From an uncultured Alphaproteobacteria bacterium (GTDB lineage Bacteria > Pseudomonadota > Alphaproteobacteria > Methylaequorales > Methylaequoraceae): a DNA stretch of 64,000 nucleotides. The number at the start of each line of letters is the position of its first letter. Positions within the stretch are counted from its first letter, which is position 1. Of this stretch, positions 26,586 to 35,859 are shown piece after piece. The DNA is taken from the NCBI GenBank assembly GCA_902547955.1, contig CACCPY010000004.1, positions 62,001 to 126,000 of the forward strand, written 5' to 3'. The position numbers and the translations under genes were made by a program. A model generated the notes under the pieces. The model had not been told where the DNA came from. It did no database searches and saw only the letters and a program-made list of their open reading frames with translations.

Positions 26586-27902
26586 ATGAAAAAACCTTTT
26601 ACTCTTAAATCTAGGAAAAGTAAATCCCTCAATGGAATAATTTTTGTACCCTCTGACAAATCTATTTCTATTCGTGCCTTAATAATTTCGTCTCTTTGTT
26701 TAGGAAATTCTAAAATTTTCAATTTATTGGAATCAGAGGATGTAAAACATACATTAAAATCATTAAAGGAATTAGGGGTAAAAATTTTAAAAAAAAAAAA
26801 ATATTATGAAGTATATGGTGAAGGAGGACTATATAAAAAACCAAAGAAAAGATTGTATTTAGGAAACTCTGGAACTGGGGTAAGATTAATTACTGGTCTA
26901 TTAGCATCAAGAAGTTTGAATATAACCTTAGCAGGTGACGATTCTTTATCGTCTAGACCAATGAAAAGAATTATTGAGCCTTTAGAGCTAATGAATCTGA
27001 CTGTTCAAAGTAAAAAAGGTTGTCTACCTTTAAAAATTGTTAATAAAAATAAAGTCCCGGTTCCTATAGAATACAATTTAAAAATTGGGTCTGCACAGAT
27101 AAAAAGTGCAATTTTGCTTGCAAGTACTAATATTAAAGGGACCACAACCATTCTCGAGAAATTCCCTAGCAGGAACCACACAGAAATAATGCTTAAATTT
27201 TTTGGAGCAGATATAAATAGAAAGGGGAAAAAAATAACAATTAATTCTCCCAACTTCCTTAAACCAAAAGATTTAATAATTCCAGGTGATTTTAGTTCTG
27301 CGGCATTTCTAATAGTAGCAACCTTGATTACAAAAAATAGTAAATTAAAAATACAACAAGTAGGTCTTAACTTTTATAGAACTGGACTCTTAGATGTTCT
27401 TAATAAAATGAAAGCTAAAATATTCATAACAAACAAAAAAATCTTAAATGGGGAGTTGGTTGGTGATATAGAGGTTTCGAGTTCACAATTGATATCTACT
27501 TCAGTAAGCAAACAAATTATTCCAAGGTTAATTGACGAACTTCCTATTTTATTTGTTGCTGCTTCATTCGCAGTTGGTAAATCGAAATTTACAGGATTGG
27601 AGGAACTTAAATTTAAAGAAAGTGATAGATTGGAGTCGATGGCACTAGCACTAAAAGATGCTGGTGTGAATATTAATCAAAAAACAAACTCTCTCCAAAT
27701 TTCTGGAAATACCAAACAGCCAGGTGGAAATATTGTCAAAACCTTTAGCGACCATAGAATTGCCATGTCTATGTTAGTCTTTGGATTAGCCTCAGAAAAC
27801 GAAATATTTATTGATGAGAAAAGAATGATTAAAACCTCATTTCCAAATTTTAAGGAAGTTTTTAACTCAATTGGAGCTGATATTGTCAACGTATCAAAAT
27901 AA
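26586..27902 (+). CDS. aroA: 3-phosphoshikimate 1-carboxyvinyltransferase (EPSP synthase)
   Basis: A 438-residue shikimate-pathway enzyme that joins shikimate 3-phosphate and phosphoenolpyruvate. Conserved segments are SDKSISIRALI (about 20-30), LGNSGTGVRLITGLLA (about 92-107), GSAQIKSAILLAS, PGDFSSAAFLIVA, LKFKESDRLESMA and FSDHRIAMSMLVFG. The two inverse alpha/beta domains are complete. It heads the plus-strand run aroA-cmk-rpsA and overlaps cmk, matching the order in many alphaproteobacteria. Confidence 0.98.
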   Translation: MKKPFTLKSRKSKSLNGIIFVPSDKSISIRALIISSLCLGNSKIFNLLESEDVKHTLKSLKELGVKILKKKKYYEVYGEGGLYKKPKKRLYLGNSGTGVRLITGLLASRSLNITLAGDDSLSSRPMKRIIEPLELMNLTVQSKKGCLPLKIVNKNKVPVPIEYNLKIGSAQIKSAILLASTNIKGTTTILEKFPSRNHTEIMLKFFGADINRKGKKITINSPNFLKPKDLIIPGDFSSAAFLIVATLITKNSKLKIQQVGLNFYRTGLLDVLNKMKAKIFITNKKILNGELVGDIEVSSSQLISTSVSKQIIPRLIDELPILFVAASFAVGKSKFTGLEELKFKESDRLESMALALKDAGVNINQKTNSLQISGNTKQPGGNIVKTFSDHRIAMSMLVFGLASENEIFIDEKRMIKTSFPNFKEVFNSIGADIVNVSK

Positions 27903-28536
27903 ATTTCCCGTAATAGCTATTGATGGAACAGCATCTTCTGGAAAAGGTACACTTGCAAAAAAATTAGCAGTTTTTTTTGGCTTCGACCATCTCGATAGTG
28001 GCATGCTTTACAGAATTTATGCACATGAGGTTTTGAAAAAAAAGATTCAAGAAGTTGACAAAATTGATATCAATATTGAATTGTTCAACGATAAAACCTT
28101 ATATGAATCCAAAAATTTGAGATCAGAATTAGTCTCTAAAACTGCCTCAAAAATTGCAAAAAATGAATTTGTCAGAAAGCAATTAATTAATCTCCAAAGA
28201 CATTTCGCAGATAAGCCACCAAGTAGAAAAGGTTCTGTAATTGATGGAAGGGATATTACAAGTGTTATAGTTCCAAATGCAGAAGTAAAATTTTATATTG
28301 ATGCTAGCTTAGAAAAAAGGGCAAAAAGAAGGCAAATTCAACTTAACTTACCAGAAAAAGAATATGAAAAAGTGTTTTATGAAATGAAAACAAGAGACTA
28401 CAATGACAAAAACAGAGAAAACTGTCCTCTCATTAAAACAAAAGATAGTTTATATATTGATACATCAAATATTTCTGAAAGGATGGTTTTAGATATTGCG
28501 ATAAAAGAAGTTAAAAAAAAAATAGATTTTATTTAG
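27883..28536 (+). CDS. cmk: cytidylate kinase
   Basis: The enzyme phosphorylates CMP and dCMP. The P-loop is IDGTASSGKGTLAKKLA, followed by DHLDSGMLYRIYA, a core helix, the NMP-binding GRDITSVIVPNAEVKFYIDA and a lid region with RAKRRQIQL. No ATG fits; I take the TTG at 27883, which gives MSTYQNKF before the P-loop strand, although a TTG at 27871 is also possible. Either start overlaps the end of aroA, and rpsA follows after about 30 bases. The length of about 217 residues is normal. Confidence 0.95.
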   Translation: MSTYQNKFPVIAIDGTASSGKGTLAKKLAVFFGFDHLDSGMLYRIYAHEVLKKKIQEVDKIDINIELFNDKTLYESKNLRSELVSKTASKIAKNEFVRKQLINLQRHFADKPPSRKGSVIDGRDITSVIVPNAEVKFYIDASLEKRAKRRQIQLNLPEKEYEKVFYEMKTRDYNDKNRENCPLIKTKDSLYIDTSNISERMVLDIAIKEVKKKIDFI

Positions 28537-28564
28537 TCATTGCATTAATTAACAAAATTTTGTA

Positions 28565-30289
28565 ATGGTATTCCAATATTTTGAGGAAATTATATTGGAA
28601 GAAAATTTTAGTGAATTATTAGAAAAAAGCCTTGTTGACTTTAAATATAAAGAAGGTCAGGTTATAAAAGGAACAGTTCTATCAGTAACTAATGACACTG
28701 TAGTAATAGACGTCGGTCTTAAATCCGAAGGTAGAATCCCATTAAAAGAGTTTCATTCACCAGGAGAAGAGCACTCTGTTGAAATAGGGCAAAAGTATGA
28801 CGTTTATTTAGAAAAGCTTGAAAATAAAGAGGGAGAGGCTCTTCTGAGCCGTGAAAGAGCCAGAAAAGAGGAATCTTGGAGTAATCTTGAAAAACTTCAA
28901 GATTCAAAACAACAAGTAACAGGAGTAATCACGGGAAGAGTTAAAGGAGGATATGCTGTTGATATTGAAGGTGCTTTGGCTTTTTTACCAGGAAGTCAAG
29001 TTGATCTTAAGCCTATAAAAGACATTTCACCGTTGTTAAATAAACCTCAACCGATGGTTATACTTAAAATGGACAAAATCAGAGGAAACATAGTCGTTTC
29101 CAGAAGAGCTTTATTGGAGGAATCAAGAAAAGCAGATAGGTCAAAACTCTTATCAGATATTTCAGAGGGAGATAAATTAAAAGGTGTTATAAAAAATATT
29201 ACAGATTATGGTGTATTTGTAGATCTTGGAGGGTTGGATGGGCTCATACATGTAACAGATTTATCATGGGAAAGAGTTAACCACCCATCTGAAAAGTTCA
29301 CGGTGGGTCAAGAAATTGAGGTTATCGTTACGAAATATGACAAAGAAAGCAATAGAATTAGTCTTGGTTTAAAACAATTAACAGAGGATCCATGGAAAAA
29401 CGTTGAAGAAGTATATAAAGTTGGTGCAAAGATAAAATCAAAAATTTCAAGTATTGCAGATTATGGTGCTTTTGTTGAATTAGAGAAAGGTGTCGAGGGT
29501 CTTATCCACAGCTCGGAAATGAGCTGGGTTAACAAAAATGTTAACCCCAATACCATTTTAAAAGTAGATCAAGAAGTTGAAGTTGTCATCTTAGAAATAG
29601 ATAACTTAAAAAGAAGAATCAGCCTCGGTTTAAAACAGTGCACTGAAAACCCTTGGAAAAAATTTGCAGAAAAAAATAAAAGAGGTGATTTACTTGAAGG
29701 TAAAATCAAAAACATTACTGACTTTGGACTATTTGTTGAATTGTCTGAAGACCTTGATGGATTAATACACCTGTCCGACATCTCCTGGGATGATTCAGGC
29801 GAAGAGACAATAAAAAATTATAAATTAAATGATCTTGTTAAATTTAAAATTTTAGAAATTGATTTAGATAAAGAAAGAGTTTCATTAGGCATTAAGCAAT
29901 TAAGTAAAGATTCCTCTAAAACCGACAATTTTTTTGGAAAAGTAATGACTGGAATCATTACGGAAATTGAAAATGATAAAATTCTAGTTTCTTTCGACGA
30001 AGACAAAAAAGGGTACATAAAAAAAATAAATTTAGCAAAGCTTAAATCAGAGCAAAATACCGAGAGGTTTGCTGTGAAAGAAAAAATTGATGCAAAAGTT
30101 ATTAAAAAACAAAATAAAGAGGGACTATACGAACTTTCGGTCAAAGACCTTGAGATTCAAGAAGAAAAAGAGGCATTAAAAGAATATGGCTCTTCGTCAT
30201 CAGGCGCTAGCATTGGAGATATAATTGGTGCCGCATTAAAAGAGGATAAAAAAAAAGATTCTGATAAAATAAAAGATGAAAAAAAATGA
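28565..30289 (+). CDS. rpsA: 30S ribosomal protein S1
   Basis: A protein of up to 574 residues built of S1 RNA-binding repeats: five clear units (for example IKNITDYGVFVDLGG, ISSIADYGAFVELEK and IKNITDFGLFVELSE) and a weaker sixth (TGIITEIENDKILVSF), with a Lys-rich tail. It binds mRNA leaders and delivers them to the 30S subunit. The ATG at 28565 is used; a TTG at 28595 would give an N-terminus (MEENFSELLEKSL) closer to the family and is a real alternative. The end overlaps sppA by 14 bases. Confidence 0.97.
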   Translation: MVFQYFEEIILEENFSELLEKSLVDFKYKEGQVIKGTVLSVTNDTVVIDVGLKSEGRIPLKEFHSPGEEHSVEIGQKYDVYLEKLENKEGEALLSRERARKEESWSNLEKLQDSKQQVTGVITGRVKGGYAVDIEGALAFLPGSQVDLKPIKDISPLLNKPQPMVILKMDKIRGNIVVSRRALLEESRKADRSKLLSDISEGDKLKGVIKNITDYGVFVDLGGLDGLIHVTDLSWERVNHPSEKFTVGQEIEVIVTKYDKESNRISLGLKQLTEDPWKNVEEVYKVGAKIKSKISSIADYGAFVELEKGVEGLIHSSEMSWVNKNVNPNTILKVDQEVEVVILEIDNLKRRISLGLKQCTENPWKKFAEKNKRGDLLEGKIKNITDFGLFVELSEDLDGLIHLSDISWDDSGEETIKNYKLNDLVKFKILEIDLDKERVSLGIKQLSKDSSKTDNFFGKVMTGIITEIENDKILVSFDEDKKGYIKKINLAKLKSEQNTERFAVKEKIDAKVIKKQNKEGLYELSVKDLEIQEEKEALKEYGSSSSGASIGDIIGAALKEDKKKDSDKIKDEKK

Positions 30290-31160
30290 TTCCCTAGTTG
30301 AGTACTTTACAAAAAAAAAGTCCCAGATCATCAAATCTTTCATTTTAATAATTTTATTTTTGTCCTCCGTCGTTATATTAAACAATAATTATTCAGATAA
30401 CCCTTTCATTGCAAAGCTTTATCTTGAAGGGATGATTAGTAATGAAACCAATCTTCTGGAAAAAATTGATCAGTTAAAAGAAAAAGAAAACCTTAAGGGA
30501 ATTTTATTGAAAGTTAATAGTCCTGGTGGAACTTTTGTAAGCAGTAAAGAAATTTATGATTCACTGAAGTTTTTTAATGAAACTATTCCTATTGCCATTT
30601 ATATGAAAGAAGTTGCTACGTCAGGAGCATATTTGGTCTCTTTGGGCGCGGACAAAATTTTTGCCAACACTGGAACTATTACAGGTTCTGTAGGTGTCAT
30701 TTTGCAAACGGCAGATATTTCGATTTTACTTGATAAAATTGGAATTAACCCACTTGTTATAAAAAGTGGAGACCTTAAAGCTGTTCCTAACCCTTTGGAA
30801 CAGGCTAATGACTATCAAATTGATTATATTAAAAATATTGTTCAAACTATGCAGGAAGAATTTAGTAAGATTGTTAAGTTGGAAAGAAAAATTTCTGTAG
30901 AAAACTTGACTAAAATTAATGACGGTAGAATTTTTACAGGAGCGCAAGCTAAAGAGATTAATCTGATTGATGAAATTGGAGTTGAAAGTGATGCTATCGA
31001 ATGGCTTAAAAAAAAAGCCAGTTTAGATGACAAAATTAAAATAATAGACTATGCTGAAGAAACTGATTTTTTTGAACTAATTAATCTAAAATTTTTAAAA
31101 AAATTCAGTAATATGGAATTAAAGTTAACCGATGGAATTCTTGCGATTTGGACACCCTAA
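30276..31160 (+). CDS. sppA: signal peptide peptidase SppA (S49 family, short form)
   Basis: A 294-residue membrane-anchored serine protease with one N-terminal helix (about 16-33, IKSFILIILFLSSVVIL). The S49 core has VNSPGGTFVSSKEIY, the nucleophile region ATSGAYLVSLGADKI with TGTITGSVGVI, and the lysine-bearing KSGDLKAVPNP. It degrades leftover signal peptides in the inner membrane. It overlaps the rpsA end and is followed 2 bases later by ihfB, the usual alphaproteobacterial arrangement. Confidence 0.94.
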   Translation: MKKNDSLVEYFTKKKSQIIKSFILIILFLSSVVILNNNYSDNPFIAKLYLEGMISNETNLLEKIDQLKEKENLKGILLKVNSPGGTFVSSKEIYDSLKFFNETIPIAIYMKEVATSGAYLVSLGADKIFANTGTITGSVGVILQTADISILLDKIGINPLVIKSGDLKAVPNPLEQANDYQIDYIKNIVQTMQEEFSKIVKLERKISVENLTKINDGRIFTGAQAKEINLIDEIGVESDAIEWLKKKASLDDKIKIIDYAEETDFFELINLKFLKKFSNMELKLTDGILAIWTP

Positions 31161-31162
31161 CA

Positions 31163-31444
31163 ATGAAAAAATCTGATCTACTTCTAATTTTAGAAAAGAA
31201 ATTCGAATATCTTCCAAAAAGAGAAGTGGAAAGGACTTTGGAAAAAATATTGCAATTTTTTTCATCCAATTTGTCTAAAGGCAATAGAATTGAAATAAGA
31301 GATTTTGGAAGCCTCTCAACTCGTCTTAGGAAATCAAGAATTGGAAGAAATCCATCAACTGGAGAGAAAATCAAAATTAAAGACAAACTATTAGTCCATT
31401 TTACTCCAGGAAAAAAACTTAAGAAAATAATCAATGAAGAATAA
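31163..31444 (+). CDS. ihfB: integration host factor subunit beta
   Basis: A 93-residue HU/IHF-fold DNA-bending protein. The ATG at 31163 gives the family start MKKSDLLLIL; a start five codons earlier would lie inside sppA. The DNA-contacting arm is IEIRDFGSLSTRLRKSRIGRNPSTGEKI, quoted here only by its landmarks FGSLS and GRNPSTGE. Position between sppA/rpsA and lapA supports the beta rather than the alpha subunit. It overlaps the lapA start by 11 bases. Confidence 0.93.
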   Translation: MKKSDLLLILEKKFEYLPKREVERTLEKILQFFSSNLSKGNRIEIRDFGSLSTRLRKSRIGRNPSTGEKIKIKDKLLVHFTPGKKLKKIINEE

Positions 31445-31651
31445 TATTAAAAAAGTATTAAGTTTCTTTTTTTTTTTTTTTTTTTAATTTTTTTTCTACT
31501 ATTTTCAATAGCAAATAAATATTCAATAAAACTTAGCCTTTTTCCATTACCCTATTTTTTTGAAGTACCAATTTATATTTTTACATTATGTATATTTTTT
31601 TTGGGCTTTATATTAGGTTTAGTAATTTTGATTTTTAAAAAAATTTTCTAA
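31434..31651 (+). pseudogene. lapA: LapA-domain small membrane protein, frameshifted at a T19 run
   Basis: From the ATG at 31434 the frame reads MKNNIKKVLSFF into a run of nineteen Ts and stops at 31485. With one more T it continues LIFFLLFSIANKYS, then LSLFPLPYFFEVPIY and a second hydrophobic helix (LGFILGLVILIF), ending at TAA 31649-31651, which overlaps the pyrF ATG. That is a LapA (DUF1049) protein of about 73 residues with two membrane helices, at the place where lapA normally sits. LapA/YciS takes part in LPS assembly control. The break may be a homopolymer error. Confidence 0.7.
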
Positions 31652-32340
31652 TGGAAACCAAAAAACATATATTTTGTGCACTTGATTTTAGCAACTTAGA
31701 ACTTACCCTAAGTTTTGCAAAAAAAATTAAAGATCATATTGGCGGAATAAAACTTGGTTTAGAGTTTTTTACAAAAAATGGACCACTTGGCGTTGAGAAA
31801 TTAAAAAAAATTGGGCTTCCTATTTTTTTAGACTTAAAACTTCATGATATTCCTAACACAGTTAAGCAGTCCTTAAAAAACGTTTTAGATTTATCTCCTA
31901 ATTATGTCACTGTTCATTTAAGTGGTGGTCTTAATATGCTCGAGGAACTCGCAGAAATGAAAAAAAAAACAAAAATCATAGGTGTATCAATGTTAACAAA
32001 CCTTGATAATCATGACTTAAAAAGGATGGGTTTTAGTTGCGGACACAAAAAATTTGTAGAAAATTTAGTTAAAATTGGAGTAAAAGCAGGTGTAGATGGT
32101 ATTGTGTCCTCCCCAAAAGAAACAAAATACCTAAAAAACAAATACAAAAGTCTGATTTTTGTTACACCGGGAATCAGATTACCTAAGAATAAAAAAAATG
32201 ACCAAAAAAGAATAGAATCACCGAGATTTGCGATAAAAGCTGGTTCAAATATCTTAGTTATCGGAAGACCAATAACAAAAAGTAAAGATCCAGTTAATGC
32301 AATACAGGAAATCGTTAAAAATATTGAGTATGGTAAATAA
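31651..32340 (+). CDS. pyrF: orotidine-5'-phosphate decarboxylase
   Basis: A 229-residue TIM-barrel enzyme that makes UMP from OMP. The catalytic Lys/Asp motif is DLKLHDIPNTV, preceded by CALDFSNLE and GGIKLGLEFF, and followed by TVHLSGG, TPGIRLPK and the phosphate-binding LVIGRPITKSKDP. Its ATG overlaps the lapA stop by one base and its end overlaps trpF by 11 bases. This lapA-pyrF-trpF order is common in alphaproteobacteria. The length is typical. Confidence 0.97.
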   Translation: METKKHIFCALDFSNLELTLSFAKKIKDHIGGIKLGLEFFTKNGPLGVEKLKKIGLPIFLDLKLHDIPNTVKQSLKNVLDLSPNYVTVHLSGGLNMLEELAEMKKKTKIIGVSMLTNLDNHDLKRMGFSCGHKKFVENLVKIGVKAGVDGIVSSPKETKYLKNKYKSLIFVTPGIRLPKNKKNDQKRIESPRFAIKAGSNILVIGRPITKSKDPVNAIQEIVKNIEYGK

Positions 32341-32983
32341 TATCGCAATAAAAATTTGTGGAATAAATGATTCTGAAACAGCTAGAGCATGTAAAAATGT
32401 TGATTATGTTGGTCTAGTATTTTATCAAAAGTCTCCAAGATTTGTAACAGCATTTCAAGCAAAAGAAATTTCTAAGTTTTTTTCAAAAAACACAAAAAAA
32501 GTAGGTCTTTTTGTCAATGCAAATATTGAGCTCATTGAGTATATAACGGAATATGTTAATTTAGACTTTATTCAACTTCACGGTGATGAAGATTTATCAA
32601 TGATTAAAGCAATCAAACAAAGATTGAATAAACCAATAATTAAAGCTATATCTATCTGTTCAGAAAAGGATGTCGATTTGTCAGAAACATTTAAACCATT
32701 TTGCGAAATGATTTTATTTGATACGAAGTTGCAAACCCCAGAGATAAGAGGTGGAAGTGGAATTTCTTTTAATTGGAATTTACTTGAAAAATATAAATCC
32801 AAAAAAAAATGGATGTTAGCTGGAGGTCTAAATATCAAAAATTTGAAAAAAGCTGTTGAGTTAACTGGTGCTCCAATTGTAGATATTTCATCTGGTGTGG
32901 AAGTAGAAAAAGGCGTAAAATGTCCTGAAAAGATAAAAGAATTAATTAGATATGTTAAAAAGAGTAGATTCACAAAAATTTAA
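32330..32983 (+). CDS. trpF: phosphoribosylanthranilate isomerase
   Basis: A 217-residue TIM barrel for the third step of tryptophan synthesis. The ATG at 32330 gives [14 protein letters not shown], the family start; an earlier ATG would lie well inside pyrF. Other landmarks are [38 protein letters not shown] and [10 protein letters not shown]. It overlaps pyrF by 11 bases and trpB by 32 bases, so trpFBA is translated as a coupled set. The trpEGDC genes must lie elsewhere. Confidence 0.96.
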   Translation: MVNNIAIKICGINDSETARACKNVDYVGLVFYQKSPRFVTAFQAKEISKFFSKNTKKVGLFVNANIELIEYITEYVNLDFIQLHGDEDLSMIKAIKQRLNKPIIKAISICSEKDVDLSETFKPFCEMILFDTKLQTPEIRGGSGISFNWNLLEKYKSKKKWMLAGGLNIKNLKKAVELTGAPIVDISSGVEVEKGVKCPEKIKELIRYVKKSRFTKI

Positions 32984-34184
32984 AGAATTCAATTTTCAAG
33001 ATTTTCCAGATAAGAATGGTAGATTTGGGAAATTTGGTGGAAGATTTGTAGCTGAAACTCTTATGCCGCTTCTCTTAGATGTTGAAAAAGAATATGAAAA
33101 GGCAAAAAAATCAGCCAAATTTTTAAATGAAATTGATTACTATTTTAAAAATTATGTAGGGAGACCAAGTCCTCTTTATTTTGCTGAACGTCTATCAAAA
33201 AAGCTCAATGGGGCTAAGATTTATTTCAAAAGAGACGAATTAAATCATACCGGAGCTCATAAAATTAACAATTGTATAGGACAGGTTTTACTAGCCAAAA
33301 GAATGGGAAAAAAGAGGATAGTCGCAGAAACCGGAGCTGGCCAACATGGTGTTGCGACAGCAACTGTTTGTGCATTATTTAACTTAAAATGTATAGTTTA
33401 TATGGGAGAAACAGACATTAAGCGCCAAGCACCAAATGTCTTCAAAATGAAATTACTGGGTGCAGATATAATTTCTGTAAAGTCAGGAACAGCTACCCTA
33501 AAAGATGCCATGAATGAGGCTTTGAGAGATTGGGTATCCAATGTTAATGATACCTTTTACGTTATTGGGACAGTTGCTGGCCCACATCCATATCCTATGA
33601 TGGTAAGAGACTTTCAATCCATTATTGGTAAAGAGGCAAAACAGCAAATTCTCCAATTAGAAAAAAGACTTCCAAATTATCTAGTAGCTTGTATAGGCGG
33701 AGGGTCAAACGCTCTAGGTTTATTTTACCCTTTTTTAAATGATGATGTAGAAATAATAGGGGTAGAGGCTGGCGGGAAAGGAGTAAAGTCTGGTAAGCAT
33801 GCGGCATCAATTTCAAAGGGTAAACCAGGTTTTTTGCATGGAAATCACACATTCTTACTTCAGAATAAAGATGGACAAATTGAAGATGCCCATTCAATTT
33901 CAGCAGGTTTAGATTATCCAGGAATTGGTCCTGAACATGCGTGGTTAAAAGAGATTGGGAGGATTTCTTATGTTAATGCAACAGACAAAGAGGCGTTAGA
34001 GGCATTCAAGTTGTGCACCAAGCTTGAGGGTATTATTCCAGCGCTTGAACCAGCTCATGCTTTATCTTTTTTGCTAAAAAATAAAAGAAAATTTTCTAAA
34101 AAAAGCTTAATTATAATGAATATGTGTGGTCGTGGAGATAAGGACATTTATTCAATTGCAGAGCACCTAGGCATGAAAATTTAA
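32952..34184 (+). CDS. trpB: tryptophan synthase beta chain
   Basis: A 410-residue PLP enzyme that condenses indole with serine. The N-terminal segment [19 protein letters not shown], the PLP lysine in [10 protein letters not shown] (about 95-104), the catalytic loop [13 protein letters not shown], the phosphate-binding IGGGSNALG and the C-terminal GRGDKD are all present. It lies between trpF (32-base overlap) and trpA (5-base gap). Length and motifs are standard for TrpB1. Confidence 0.98.
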   Translation: MLKRVDSQKFKEFNFQDFPDKNGRFGKFGGRFVAETLMPLLLDVEKEYEKAKKSAKFLNEIDYYFKNYVGRPSPLYFAERLSKKLNGAKIYFKRDELNHTGAHKINNCIGQVLLAKRMGKKRIVAETGAGQHGVATATVCALFNLKCIVYMGETDIKRQAPNVFKMKLLGADIISVKSGTATLKDAMNEALRDWVSNVNDTFYVIGTVAGPHPYPMMVRDFQSIIGKEAKQQILQLEKRLPNYLVACIGGGSNALGLFYPFLNDDVEIIGVEAGGKGVKSGKHAASISKGKPGFLHGNHTFLLQNKDGQIEDAHSISAGLDYPGIGPEHAWLKEIGRISYVNATDKEALEAFKLCTKLEGIIPALEPAHALSFLLKNKRKFSKKSLIIMNMCGRGDKDIYSIAEHLGMKI

Positions 34185-34189
34185 AAAAT

Positions 34190-34999
34190 ATGTTAAACAG
34201 AATAGATCAAAAATTTATCAATCTTGATAAAGAAAAAAAAAAAGCTTTAGTTGCATTTGTTACGTCAGGAGATCCCGACTTTCATTCATCAAAAAAAATT
34301 ATAAATTCTCTCCCTAAATTTGGGGCAGATTTTATTGAAATTGGAATTCCTTTTTCAGATCCAATGGCAGACGGGCCGACGATACAAAGATCAAGTCAAA
34401 GAGCAATTAAATCTGGTATAAACTTAGCAAAAACTTTTAAACTTATTGAAAATTTCAGAGAGAGTAATCGAAAAACTCCCGTTATTCTAATGGGATATTT
34501 TAATCCAATATTTCAATTTGGACTAAAAAAATTTTTTCAAATTTGCAAAAAAGTTGGTGTAGATGGCTTAATAATAGTTGACCTACCTCCCGAAGAAGAT
34601 AGTTTAATAAAAAATTATACACAACAGTATAATGTTTATAACATCAGGTTGGTCACGCCAACAACTAATAAAGAAAGACTAAGTAAAATTTCAAAATCAT
34701 CAAAGGGTTTTTTATACTATGTTTCAATCATGGGTATAACTGGCACAAAAAAACCAAGTATATCGATATTGAAAAAATCTATTTTAAAAATTAAAAAAAA
34801 CACAAAGCTTCCAGTGCTTGTTGGATTTGGAATAAATAACGCAAACCAAGTAAAAGAAATTAATAAATTTGCAAATGGTTGTGTTATTGGCTCTGCAATA
34901 ATAAATTTAATTGAAGATTCAAAAAAAGGTAATTATTCTATAGAAAAAACTTTGTTGAAAATTAAATTATTCTTGTCAAAAATTAAAAAAGGTAATTAG
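34190..34999 (+). CDS. trpA: tryptophan synthase alpha chain
   Basis: A 269-residue TIM barrel that splits indole-3-glycerol phosphate and channels indole to TrpB. The catalytic acids are in FIEIGIPFSDPMADGP (Glu near 50, Asp near 61), with LMGYFNPIFQFG, GLIIVDLPPEE, YYVSIMGITGTK and GFGINNANQV further on. It is 5 bases after trpB and 9 bases before accD. There is nothing unusual beyond the Lys-rich composition shared with the whole genome. Confidence 0.98.
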   Translation: MLNRIDQKFINLDKEKKKALVAFVTSGDPDFHSSKKIINSLPKFGADFIEIGIPFSDPMADGPTIQRSSQRAIKSGINLAKTFKLIENFRESNRKTPVILMGYFNPIFQFGLKKFFQICKKVGVDGLIIVDLPPEEDSLIKNYTQQYNVYNIRLVTPTTNKERLSKISKSSKGFLYYVSIMGITGTKKPSISILKKSILKIKKNTKLPVLVGFGINNANQVKEINKFANGCVIGSAIINLIEDSKKGNYSIEKTLLKIKLFLSKIKKGN

Positions 35000-35008
35000 A
35001 GTTTTAGA

Positions 35009-35848
35009 ATGAATTGGATAACAAATTTCGTAAGACCTAAACTTCAGGCATTCGTAGGAAAAAAAGAAGTTCCTGATAATTTATGGGAAACATGTCCAAA
35101 ATGTTCCCAAATGCTTTTAAAAAGGGAATTAGAAAATAATTCTTTTGTTTGTAAACACTGTGATCATCACTTCAGGATTAGTGCAAAACAGAGATTGAGT
35201 TTTTTTTTAGGAAATAATTTTATGGTTATGGATACCCCTAAGGTAAAAGCTGATCCTTTAAAGTTCAAAGATAATAAAAAATACTCAGATAGATTAAAGG
35301 AAGCACAAAAAAAAAATAGTACTTACGATTCAGTTATTGTTGCATCGGGTACCATTGAAAAAAAAAAAGTTACAGTTGCCATTTTTGATTTTAACTTTAT
35401 GGGTGGTTCGATGGGAATGGCAGCTGGAGAAGCAATTGTTACGGCGTGTAATTATGCCAGAAATAACAATTTACCACTTATAATTTTTAGTTCATCGGGG
35501 GGAGCAAGAATGCAGGAGGGTATTTTATCGCTCATGCAGATGCCAAGAACTGTCATTGCAGTAAATTCTCTTTCAAAGACCAATCTCCCTTTTATTTCTG
35601 TCTTAACTGACCCAACAACCGGTGGAGTATCTGCCTCCTTTGCAATGTTAGGGGATATAATAATAGCAGAAAAAGACGCCACAATTGGATTCGCGGGAAG
35701 TCGAGTAATAGAGGAGACAATTAAAGAAAAACTTCCTCAAAACTTTCAAAAGTCTGAGTATTTAATTGAAAAGGGTATGATCGATATAGTTGTACATAGA
35801 AAAGAACTAAATAAAAAAATTTCAGATATAATTGAGTTTCTCACATAA
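35009..35848 (+). CDS. accD: acetyl-CoA carboxylase carboxyltransferase subunit beta
   Basis: A 279-residue subunit of acetyl-CoA carboxylase, first enzyme of fatty acid synthesis. An N-terminal zinc ribbon with CPKC and CKHC pairs (about residues 28-50) is followed by the crotonase-fold carboxyltransferase core: FDFNFMGGSMGMAAGEAIV, SSGGARMQEG, DPTTGGVSASFAMLGD and GFAGSRVIEETI. It stands in the trpA-accD-folC order usual for the class. accA is elsewhere. Confidence 0.98.
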   Translation: MNWITNFVRPKLQAFVGKKEVPDNLWETCPKCSQMLLKRELENNSFVCKHCDHHFRISAKQRLSFFLGNNFMVMDTPKVKADPLKFKDNKKYSDRLKEAQKKNSTYDSVIVASGTIEKKKVTVAIFDFNFMGGSMGMAAGEAIVTACNYARNNNLPLIIFSSSGGARMQEGILSLMQMPRTVIAVNSLSKTNLPFISVLTDPTTGGVSASFAMLGDIIIAEKDATIGFAGSRVIEETIKEKLPQNFQKSEYLIEKGMIDIVVHRKELNKKISDIIEFLT

Positions 35849-35859
35849 ACTTAATCCCC

